In this document: positions 57,407 through 64,000 of the stretch, piece after piece
Numbering within the stretch: the first letter of the stretch is position 1
Layout: every line of letters begins with the position of its first letter
Assembly (NCBI GenBank): GCA_016936395.1
Contig: JAFGXY010000043.1
Location: 1-64,000, forward strand
Direction: 5' to 3'
Source of the DNA: Paracoccaceae bacterium
GTDB taxonomy: Bacteria; Pseudomonadota; Alphaproteobacteria; Rhodobacterales; Rhodobacteraceae
DNA: 64,000 nt
Made by a program: the position numbers and the translations under genes
The notes under the pieces: model-generated
The model's database searches: none
What the model was told of the DNA's origin: nothing
Seen by the model: only the letters and a program-made list of their open reading frames with translations

Positions 57407-58536
57407 GCCACGGCCACCCCATCCCTTGCCCGACGCCCAAGCCAGCGCGGGCGCTGTGAGAGCCACAGCAACAAGATGCCCAGACCGATGCCGATGATCG
57501 GGGCTGCATAGACAGCGGGCCAGGCACCCTCTTGGCGCTTGGCAAGGCCCGCGCCCTGGGTTCCGATCAATTGCACCAGCACCAGCAGCGCCACCGCCAC
57601 CCCGATCTGCCGCCACAACCCAAAGCGGCTGAACGCGCCCAGAAGCAGCGCGCCAAAGCCGATCATCGCAGCGCCCACCGCCAGAAACGGCTGCGCAATC
57701 CGTGCGTGGCCTTCCAGCTGCAAAGCTGCGCGGGACACGCCGAGTTCGTCTTGCAGCTCATCCGTGGCCCGCAGCAGATGCAGCGTCGGCACCTCATCAA
57801 GGCTGCGTCGGTTGCCGCGGTCGTCGCCCAGCATGGCCGCAAGATCATAGGTCACATCGGCAAAGCGCGTCACCGACAACAGCCGGGTGGCATGGGTCAG
57901 TTGCTGGGTCATGCCATCAAACATCAACAGCTTGGGCCCCTGATCGCCGCGCGCCAGATAGGCCCGGCGGGCGGTGTAGGTGCGGGTTTGCCCTTCCGAC
58001 CGGTCATCGGACAGAAAGATGTCGCGCAACTCTCCGGTCTTGCTGATCTCACGGATATAAAGGGTCAGCCCCTTGGCTGGATGCATGAACTGCCCGTCAC
58101 GCAAAAAGCGCGCCGTGACATTGTCGGCAATCTCGGCGCTGCGGGCGGCAAGGCTGACACTGCTGGCGGGCACCAGCACATGCGTCAGAACCGACATCAT
58201 CACCATCACGAGCAGCCCGAAATACACCACCGGTCGCGCCAGACGAAAGGACGAAAACCCGGTGGCCTGCATCACCACCAGCTCACTGTCGCCGATCAGC
58301 CGGTTGGCCACATAAACTGCCGCCACAAAGGCGGAAATCGGCAGCACCAGGCGAATGACATTGGGCAGGGTCAGCAGGGAAAACTCGATGAACACCAGCG
58401 CCGACTGGCCGTCACCGATCAACCGGTCGAACAGGCCCACCGCCTGATTGACCCAGTAGATCGACACCAGAAGCAGGGAAAAGAAGCCAAACAGCGCAAG
58501 AAGTTGCGACAGCAGGTATCTGTCAAATCTTGCCAC
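57403..58536 (-). CDS. lptF: LPS export permease LptF
   Basis: A 377-residue YjgP/YjgQ-fold permease. N-terminal transmembrane helices (YLLSQLLALFGFFSLLLVSIYW in part LLALFGFFSLLLV), a periplasmic domain in the middle (GLTLYIREISKTGELRDIF), and C-terminal helices. It forms the LPS channel with LptG. First gene of the minus-strand envelope operon, divergent from pepA. Confidence 0.93.
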   Translation of the reverse strand: MARFDRYLLSQLLALFGFFSLLLVSIYWVNQAVGLFDRLIGDGQSALVFIEFSLLTLPNVIRLVLPISAFVAAVYVANRLIGDSELVVMQATGFSSFRLARPVVYFGLLVMVMMSVLTHVLVPASSVSLAARSAEIADNVTARFLRDGQFMHPAKGLTLYIREISKTGELRDIFLSDDRSEGQTRTYTARRAYLARGDQGPKLLMFDGMTQQLTHATRLLSVTRFADVTYDLAAMLGDDRGNRRSLDEVPTLHLLRATDELQDELGVSRAALQLEGHARIAQPFLAVGAAMIGFGALLLGAFSRFGLWRQIGVAVALLVLVQLIGTQGAGLAKRQEGAWPAVYAAPIIGIGLGILLLWLSQRPRWLGRRARDGVAVA

Positions 58537-58679
58537 GGCTTCAACGGCTCCTTCACGCGCAACGGGGCAAGATTAGGCGACTTGTGAAGGATTGGAAACT
58601 CATATCTGGTCAATCCGCAGGGGGCGGGCTAGCCTCCGTTGCAACAACGACCCATCACCAGTCCCGATGCGAGGAAACT

Positions 58680-60149
58680 ATGTCCCACCCTGTGCCCATC
58701 CAGTTTCGCGAATCCGACGCCGAAGCCCTTGCCCTGTGTGCCGGGCGTGTTGCGGTGGTGGTCGATGTCGGCACCTTGCCGCCGCTTGCCAGACGCCTTG
58801 ACAAGCTGACCCGCGGTGCCGTGGCGCGGGCGGTGGCATCGGACAGCTTTGCTCGGCTGAAACCCGGTGAGGGGATGGAGCTGGCCTTTCCGGCGGGGAT
58901 GCAGGCCGAGGCGCTGCACCTGATCCGCCTGCCGCGCAAGGCGACCGTGGCCGAGGCGCGCAAGGCCGGGGCAACCGTGGGCCGCGCACTGTCGCCGAAA
59001 GGCACGCTGGTGGTGGCCGAGGCGCATCCGCAAGCCGCCGACATCGCCTTTGGCCTCGCGCTGCGGGCCTACGATTTCACCACCCACAAGACCGGCGAAA
59101 AAACGCTGCCCGGTCCGGTGACGATGATGGTTGCCAAGCCCGAGGCCGTGGCCGCCGAAGCGCGCGCCGGGGCCGCGGTGGCCGAAGGCGTTTTCTTCAC
59201 CCGCGATCTGGTGAACGAGCCTGCCAATGTGCTGACCACCTTCGACTTTGCCGCCCGTCTGGCCGCGATGCACGAGCTGGGGCTGGAAGTGGAAATCCTT
59301 GAGGAAGACGACCTGCTGAAGCTGGGCATGGGTGCGCTTCTGGGCGTCGGCATGGGGTCGGAAACCCCGTCGAAGGTGGTGGTCATGCAATGGAACGGCG
59401 GCAAGAAGGGCGATGCGCCCTTTGCGCTGGTCGGCAAGGGCGTGGTGTTCGACACCGGCGGCATCTCGATCAAGCCCGCGGCGGGCATGGAAGAGATGAC
59501 GATGGACATGGGCGGCGCAGGCGTCGTGGCAGGTGTCATGCGCACCCTGGCGATGCGGCAGGCACGGGCCAATGTGGTGGGCATCGTCGGTCTGGTGGAA
59601 AACATGCCCGATGGCCGGGCCCAGCGCCCCGGCGATGTGGTCACCTCGATGAAGGGTGACACGATCGAGGTGATCAACACCGATGCCGAAGGCCGTTTGG
59701 TGCTGGCCGATGTGATGTGGTATGCGCAAGACCGCTTCAAACCCTGCGCGATGATCAATCTTGCCACCCTGACCGGCGCGATCATCGTCGCACTTGGGCA
59801 TGAAAACGCCGGGGTGTTTTCCAACGATGATGCGCTGTGCGACGCCTTTTTGAGGGCTGCCAAGGCCGAGGGGGAAGGGGCCTGGCGCATGCCGATGGGT
59901 GAGGCCTATGACGCCAAGCTGAAATCGCGCATTGCCGACATGATGAACGTCGGCGGGCGCGAGGGCGGCGCGATCACCGCGGCACAGTTTCTTGCGCGCT
60001 TTGTCAAGCCCGACCTGCCATGGTGCCATCTGGATATTGCCGGGACGGCGCTCTTGAAAGCCGAAAGCACTCTGGCCCCCAAGGGCGCCACCGGCTGGGG
60101 CGTGATGGCGCTGAATCGGCTGATCCGCGACCGGTTCGAGGCGAAGTAA
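58680..60149 (+). CDS. pepA: Leucyl aminopeptidase (M17 family)
   Basis: A 489-residue cytosol aminopeptidase. Two metal-site blocks are present: VGKGVVFDTGGISIKPAAGM and NTDAEGRLVLAD (the M17 signature), along with MKGDTIEV. The ATG at 58680 has GAGGAAACT before it. E. coli PepA is also a DNA-binding protein, but that is not evident here. It is followed 6 bases later by holC, a common pairing. Confidence 0.95.
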   Translation: MSHPVPIQFRESDAEALALCAGRVAVVVDVGTLPPLARRLDKLTRGAVARAVASDSFARLKPGEGMELAFPAGMQAEALHLIRLPRKATVAEARKAGATVGRALSPKGTLVVAEAHPQAADIAFGLALRAYDFTTHKTGEKTLPGPVTMMVAKPEAVAAEARAGAAVAEGVFFTRDLVNEPANVLTTFDFAARLAAMHELGLEVEILEEDDLLKLGMGALLGVGMGSETPSKVVVMQWNGGKKGDAPFALVGKGVVFDTGGISIKPAAGMEEMTMDMGGAGVVAGVMRTLAMRQARANVVGIVGLVENMPDGRAQRPGDVVTSMKGDTIEVINTDAEGRLVLADVMWYAQDRFKPCAMINLATLTGAIIVALGHENAGVFSNDDALCDAFLRAAKAEGEGAWRMPMGEAYDAKLKSRIADMMNVGGREGGAITAAQFLARFVKPDLPWCHLDIAGTALLKAESTLAPKGATGWGVMALNRLIRDRFEAK

Positions 60150-60155
60150 CGCCCG

Positions 60156-60614
60156 ATGGGCATCGTGATGTTCTACCAGCTGACACGCTCTGACGTGGAG
60201 CAGACGGCACGTCTGCTTCTGACGCGTGCGCTGGGGCAGGGTTGGCGCGTCATGATCCGCGGCACCGATCCGGCGGCGCTTGACCGGCTGGATGCGCGCC
60301 TTTGGCTGCATCCCGAGGGCAGCTTTCTGCCGCATGGCCGCGCGGGCGGGCCCGACGACGCCCGCCAGCCCGTGCTGTTGGGCACCGGGGGGATTGTCAA
60401 TGCCGCCCAAGCCCTGATGCTGATCGACAGCGCCGAGGTCTCCGAGGCCGAGGCCCACGCGCTGGACCGGGTCTGGATCCTGTTCGATGGTGCCAACCCC
60501 GACCGGCTGTCGCACGCGCGGGAGCAATGGAAGCGCCTTACCGGCGCCGGATTGTCCGCGCAATATTGGTCGGAAGACAGCGGCAAGTGGGAAAAGAAGG
60601 CCGAAAAGACCTGA
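60156..60614 (+). CDS. holC: DNA polymerase III chi subunit
   Basis: A 152-residue clamp-loader accessory protein linking the holoenzyme to single-strand-binding protein. It begins MGIVMFYQLTRSDVEQTARLLL and shows the conserved LDARLWLHPEGSFLPHG and DRVWILFDGANPDRL segments. pepA-holC is a conserved pair. Confidence 0.93.
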   Translation: MGIVMFYQLTRSDVEQTARLLLTRALGQGWRVMIRGTDPAALDRLDARLWLHPEGSFLPHGRAGGPDDARQPVLLGTGGIVNAAQALMLIDSAEVSEAEAHALDRVWILFDGANPDRLSHAREQWKRLTGAGLSAQYWSEDSGKWEKKAEKT

Positions 60615-60640
60615 AGCGGGGTCGCGTGCCGCAAATCTGC

Positions 60641-60725
60641 GCCTCCGGCGGGAGTATTTCAAAAGCAGCAATGCCATTGCGCGCGCCCCTTGGATTTGCT
60701 GCTTTGCAAATACTCCCCGCGGAGC
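60641..60725. repeat. Inverted pair of the dispersed intergenic element between two convergent genes
   Basis: The left arm (GCCTCCGGCGGGAGTATTT then AAAAGCAGCAA) faces a right arm (TTGCTGCTTTGCAAATACTC then CCCGCGGAGC). It forms a long imperfect hairpin downstream of both holC and the aspartic protease, probably a bidirectional terminator. The left arm matches the copy at 7941-7971. Confidence 0.65.
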
Positions 60726-60760
60726 GTGCCAAGGCTGCGGCCGGGTGCTGCGCCGCAAGA

Positions 60761-61336
60761 TCAGCGCCGCAGGATCATCTGGCCATCGGCAATTTCGATC
60801 CGGTAGCGGCGCAGATAGGCCATGCCCAGAAGCGAGCCGTCCATGTCGCCTTCGGTCACCACGGCGTTCAGGCCGGTGTCGGTGTGGGGGCCCAGTGTGA
60901 TTGTCTCCAGCCGGACACGGGCGGTTCGGACAAGGCCATTGGCGGTGTTTGCCTGACCCAGATAAAGCAAGGATGCGGGATCAATGCCAAGCCGGCGGGC
61001 ATCGCTGCGTGACAGCACGATGTCACTTGCGCCGGTGTCGACCATGAACGGCACCTTGGTGCCGTTGACCTCGAGCACCAGATAGTAGTGCCCATCTTCC
61101 GAACGGGGCAGGCGAATGGCGTCGCCCTCGATCACCGCCTGACGGGGCAGAACATCGGTGCGGATGTCGGACCAAAGGCCATAGCCCGCCATCAGGCCCA
61201 GAAAGATCAGCCCCCAGGCCATGGCGACCCGCAGGGCCTCGCCCATGCGCTTGCGGTATTCGACCAGAACCCAGCCCGCGACCGCCGCCAGCAGCAGGCC
61301 CAGATAGGCAAGTCGTGCAAGGCTGTCGTTGTCCAT
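60761..61336 (-). CDS. Retropepsin-like aspartic protease (TIGR02281-type)
   Basis: A 191-residue protein with two N-terminal transmembrane segments and a C-terminal aspartic-protease domain. The catalytic motif is VDTGASDIVLS. The other typical features are DGHYYLVLEVNG and GSLLGMAYLRRY. Members of this family are clan AA single-domain, retroviral-like proteases of unknown substrate. Followed by marC-like gene on the same strand, about 60 bases away. Confidence 0.9.
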   Translation of the reverse strand: MDNDSLARLAYLGLLLAAVAGWVLVEYRKRMGEALRVAMAWGLIFLGLMAGYGLWSDIRTDVLPRQAVIEGDAIRLPRSEDGHYYLVLEVNGTKVPFMVDTGASDIVLSRSDARRLGIDPASLLYLGQANTANGLVRTARVRLETITLGPHTDTGLNAVVTEGDMDGSLLGMAYLRRYRIEIADGQMILRR

Positions 61337-61399
61337 TCGCCCCTCCTGTCGGTGGGCGCAAGCTAGGGTGGCGGCGGCGGGGATGCAATCGGGGCTGGG

Positions 61400-62014
61400 T
61401 CAGATCAGCCCGGTCTGGCGCACACCGTCGATCACGAATTGCACCGACAGGGCGGCCAGCAGCATGCCCAGAAGCCGGGTCACCACCAGATTGCCGGTGC
61501 GGCCCAGCACACGTTCCAGCGGCGCGGCGGCCAGAAAGAACAGAAAGCTGACCAGCACCACCGAGAGCATCAGCCCGATCACCAGCCCGGTGGCCATCCA
61601 GTCGCCGCCGGCCTGGCCGGTCAGCAGGATCATCGTGGCAATCGCGCCAGGCCCTGCGATCAAGGGCGTGGCCAGCGGGAACACCGACGGGTCATGGTCG
61701 GGGTCTGCGGTCTGGTTTTCCCGCCGCTGGGTGCGGCGTTCAAACAGCATGTCGAGCGCGGTCAGGAACAGCAGGATGCCGCCTGCGATACGGAACGCGG
61801 GCATCGAGATGCCGATGAAGGTCAAGATCGACTCGCCCGCCACGCCGAAGAGCAAGAGCAGCGCGGCGGCGATCAGGCAGGCGCGCAAGGCGATGGTGCG
61901 GCGGCGGGCCGGGGTCATGCCGCTGGTCAGGGCGATGAACATCGGCACCAGCCCGATCGGGTCCATCACCACGAACAGGGTTGTAAAGCCGGTGATGAGG
62001 AAGGCGAGGTCCAT
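61400..62014 (-). CDS. marC: MarC-family membrane protein
   Basis: A 204-residue integral membrane protein with about six hydrophobic segments, FVVMDPIGLVPMFIALT near the start and PLATPLIAGPGAIATMI in the middle, both typical of MarC/UPF0056. The original link to multiple antibiotic resistance in E. coli has not held up; function is unknown. No operator is evident. Confidence 0.92.
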   Translation of the reverse strand: MDLAFLITGFTTLFVVMDPIGLVPMFIALTSGMTPARRRTIALRACLIAAALLLLFGVAGESILTFIGISMPAFRIAGGILLFLTALDMLFERRTQRRENQTADPDHDPSVFPLATPLIAGPGAIATMILLTGQAGGDWMATGLVIGLMLSVVLVSFLFFLAAAPLERVLGRTGNLVVTRLLGMLLAALSVQFVIDGVRQTGLI

Positions 62015-62399
62015 GGCCGGGAGGCTAGCCGCTTTGTGCCCTGCGATGCAAGGGGGCGGGTCGGGTGTCTCGCTGTGTTACAAACAGGGAATCATTTAAA
62101 AGCATAGGCTTGAGGAATTAAATTAACGGTTTGTTCAGACTTTGGGGGTGTCGCGGGCCGCCCCCCCCACCCCATCCCTTCCCCACGAGGGGGGAGGGGG
62201 CGGTCGGTGAATGGGGGTGGGGTTTGGGGCCGGGCCTTGCGCGGCAGCGCCCTGGACCCTGCGGCGCGTCAGACTGGGGTATTTGGTTCGGGCGTGTGCC
62301 GCCTTTGTGGTTGGGGGCTGGTGTGGCAGCGCTTGGCTGCCCCCCACCCCATCCCGCCCCCACGAGGGGGGCGGGGGCTGTAGCCGGGACCGTGCACCG
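62015..62399. other. Intergenic region with a direct repeat of a GC-rich hairpin
   Basis: About 385 bases downstream of the ABC-F gene and upstream of marC on the same strand. It has an AT-rich stretch (about 62090-62130) and two copies of a C-run/G-run hairpin (see 62163 and 62341). Nothing else is recognised. Confidence 0.5.
62163..62380. repeat. Two direct copies of CCCCACCCCATCCC-n-CCCCACGAGGGG
   Basis: The copies lie at about 62163-62202 and 62339-62378, about 176 bases apart. Each has C-run/G-run arms (CCCCACGAGGGG) that can fold back. The copy next to the ABC-F gene may act as its terminator. Confidence 0.6.
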
Positions 62400-64000
62400 T
62401 CAGGCGGCGGCGGCTTCCAGCTTTTCCTGCGCGGTCAGCCAAAGCGCCTCGGCCTTGTCGAGGCCGTTCATCACCTCGGCGTATTTCTTGTTCCAGGTTT
62501 CCAGCTCGCCCACGCGGGCGGCCTCGTAAAGCTCGGGGTCAGCAAGCTTTTTCGCCAGCTTGTCGCGCATGTCGTTCAGCTTGGCCAGCCGTTCCTCGCA
62601 TTTGCGGACCTCGGCCTTGAGCGCGAGGATTTCATCCCGGCTGGCTTTCTTTGGCTTTTCCACGGGTTTCGCGGCGGGTTTTTCCACCTCGTCCCCGGCC
62701 AGAAGCATGCGGCGATAGGCCTCCAGATCCTCGGTGAAAGGCGTGACCGCGCCGCCCTTGACCAACCAGAGCCGGTCGGCCACCAGCCCCAAGAGGTGCA
62801 TGTCGTGGCTGACGAGGATCACGGCACCCGAATATTCGGTCAGCGCCTCGACAAGGGCTTCGCGGGATTCGATGTCCAAGTGGTTGGTCGGTTCGTCGAG
62901 GATCAGCAGGTGCGGCGCGTCGATGGTGGCCAGAAGCAGCGAGAGCCGCGCCTTTTGCCCGCCCGAAAGGCGGCCGACGATAGTTTCGGCCTGATCCGCG
63001 CCAAGGCCAAATCCCGCAAGCCGCGCGCGCAGGCGGGGCTGGCCCTCGGCCGGGCGCAGGCGTTGCAGGTGTTGCAGCGGGGTTTCGTCGATGAACAATT
63101 CATCGACCTGATGCTGGGCGAAATAGCCGATCCGCAGTTTCGACGAGCGGGTGATGCGGCCCGCCATGGTTTCGAGTTTGCCCGCCAGCAGCTTTGACAG
63201 GGTCGATTTGCCTTCGCCGTTGCGGCCCAGAAGGGCGATGCGGTCGTCCTGATCAATGCGCAGGGACAGGTTCTTCAGGATGGCCGGGCCGCCATAGCCG
63301 ACGGCGGCGCCTTCCATGTTGATGATCGGCGGCGACAGTTCCTCGGGCGCGGGGAAGGTGAAGACCACCTTCTTGGCATCTTCCGGCGCGGTGATCGTGG
63401 TCATCCGTTCCAGCATTTTCACCCGGCTTTGCGCCTGCACCGCCTTGGACGCCTTGGCCTTGAAGCGGTCGACAAAGCTTTGAAGATGGGCGCGGCGGGC
63501 CTCTTGCTTTTTTGCCTCGGCTTGCAGGACGGCGCGGCGTTCGGCGACTTGCCGCGCGAACTGGTCATAGCCACCCTGCCAATAGGTCAGCTTGCGGTTG
63601 TCAAGGTGCAGGATGCCCTGCACCGCGCGGTTCAGAAGGCCGCGGTCGTGGCTGATGATCAGCACGGTGTGCGGGTATTTCTGAAGGTAGGCCTCCAGCC
63701 ACAGCGCCCCTTCCAGATCCAGATAGTTTGTCGGTTCGTCCAGAAGCAGATAGTCGGGCTGCGCAAACAGCACGCCCGCCAAGGCCACGCGCATCCGCCA
63801 GCCGCCGGAAAAATCGGAACAAGGGCGCTTTTGCGCCTCGGCATCAAAGCCCAGACCGGCAAGGATGCTGGCGGCGCGGCCTTCCGCGCTCCATGCGTCG
63901 ATGTCGGACAGGCGGTGCTGGATTTCGGCGATGCGGTGCGGGTCGTGGGCGTGATCGGCCTCGGCCAGAAGGCTGGTGCGTTCCTCATCGGCTTGCAGCA
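62400..64000 (-). CDS. ABC-F family ATPase (partial, N-terminus beyond the window)
   Basis: The reading frame stays open to the right edge, so the start is missing. The first ABC domain shows its signature DFSGGWRMRVALAGVL and Walker B LLLDEPTNYLDLE. A linker follows, then the second domain with Walker A GRNGEGKST, signature LSGGQKARLSLLL and Walker B LILDEPTNHLDIES. The C-terminal coiled-coil (ILALKAEVRKCEERLAKLND) matches the YheS/Uup-like members, soluble ribosome-associated translation factors. There are no membrane segments. Confidence 0.92.
   Translation of the reverse strand, partial: LQADEERTSLLAEADHAHDPHRIAEIQHRLSDIDAWSAEGRAASILAGLGFDAEAQKRPCSDFSGGWRMRVALAGVLFAQPDYLLLDEPTNYLDLEGALWLEAYLQKYPHTVLIISHDRGLLNRAVQGILHLDNRKLTYWQGGYDQFARQVAERRAVLQAEAKKQEARRAHLQSFVDRFKAKASKAVQAQSRVKMLERMTTITAPEDAKKVVFTFPAPEELSPPIINMEGAAVGYGGPAILKNLSLRIDQDDRIALLGRNGEGKSTLSKLLAGKLETMAGRITRSSKLRIGYFAQHQVDELFIDETPLQHLQRLRPAEGQPRLRARLAGFGLGADQAETIVGRLSGGQKARLSLLLATIDAPHLLILDEPTNHLDIESREALVEALTEYSGAVILVSHDMHLLGLVADRLWLVKGGAVTPFTEDLEAYRRMLLAGDEVEKPAAKPVEKPKKASRDEILALKAEVRKCEERLAKLNDMRDKLAKKLADPELYEAARVGELETWNKKYAEVMNGLDKAEALWLTAQEKLEAAAA

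Noticed and set aside
58629-60758. A 709-codon antisense frame over pepA and holC
   Set aside because: Both sense genes are clearly real, with family motifs; the antisense protein is not recognisable.

Overview
The window is high-GC (about 64-65% by eye) alphaproteobacterial chromosome, most like the Rhodobacteraceae/Paracoccaceae (Rhodobacter, Gemmobacter, Tabrizicola and relatives). The pointers are a B12-dependent ribonucleotide reductase under a NrdR box, an alphaproteobacterial Fur/Mur protein, class II DAHP synthase, a DUF4167 protein, RTX proteins ending in Hint domains, a LivFGHM transporter next to a dimethylglycine/sarcosine dehydrogenase-like oxidoreductase, and tightly packed operons with ATGA overlaps. 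I see no rRNA operon, prophage, insertion sequence, CRISPR array or conjugative module. One tRNA is present: tRNA-Leu(CAA).

Layout. 1-7.9 kb: a possible cytochrome tail, nrdJ (minus), a DUF533 protein, fur/mur and eno. 8-10.1 kb: a cupin, rarD, and an exonuclease III gene (minus). 10.3-12.7 kb: a three-gene cassette made of a short protein with octapeptide repeats, an unknown 351-residue protein and a DMT-type exporter. 12.7-16.5 kb: erpA-like, dgt, dsbB with a YqaA-like gene, a zinc metallopeptidase and tRNA-Leu. 17.2-23.3 kb: two large RTX/Hint proteins in tandem. 23.5-34 kb: a DUF2332 protein, then a minus-strand catabolic locus (GlxA/GbdR-like regulator, substrate-binding protein, livG, livF, livH, livM and a frameshifted FAD/GcvT oxidoreductase). 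34-40 kb: aroG (class II), a PAS protein, yicC-gmk-gamma carbonic anhydrase, a small unknown gene and a PhoR-like kinase. 40-44.2 kb: nucleoside hydrolase, an iron-type binding protein, mazG and an M20 amidohydrolase. 44.3-47.6 kb: an orphan asparagine-synthase-like protein, agmatinase and a DUF1499 protein. 47.7-50.8 kb: prfA-prmC and a DUF4167 protein. 50.8-58.5 kb: a minus-strand envelope operon lptF-lptG-lptD-surA-pdxA-rsmA. 58.7-64 kb: pepA-holC, an aspartic protease, marC and an ABC-F ATPase cut by the right edge.

Most of the window is housekeeping. The most novel-looking part is 10.3-12.7 kb. A 90-residue protein carries four near-perfect MMTSVAS[A/S] octapeptides, a degenerate fifth and a related C-terminus. 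The repeats use different synonymous codons, so the peptide rather than the DNA is conserved. A GC-rich hairpin with a short T-run follows, then an all-helical protein I cannot assign, then a translationally coupled exporter. That looks like a precursor, a modifying or binding protein, and an exporter, and could be an undescribed repeat-core peptide system; no chemistry can be read from the sequence. Other points of note are the broken dimethylglycine dehydrogenase-like gene beside an intact transporter and a GbdR-like regulator, a structured nrdJ leader, an inverted-repeat operator before the iron-binding-protein gene, and two families of short dispersed intergenic elements.
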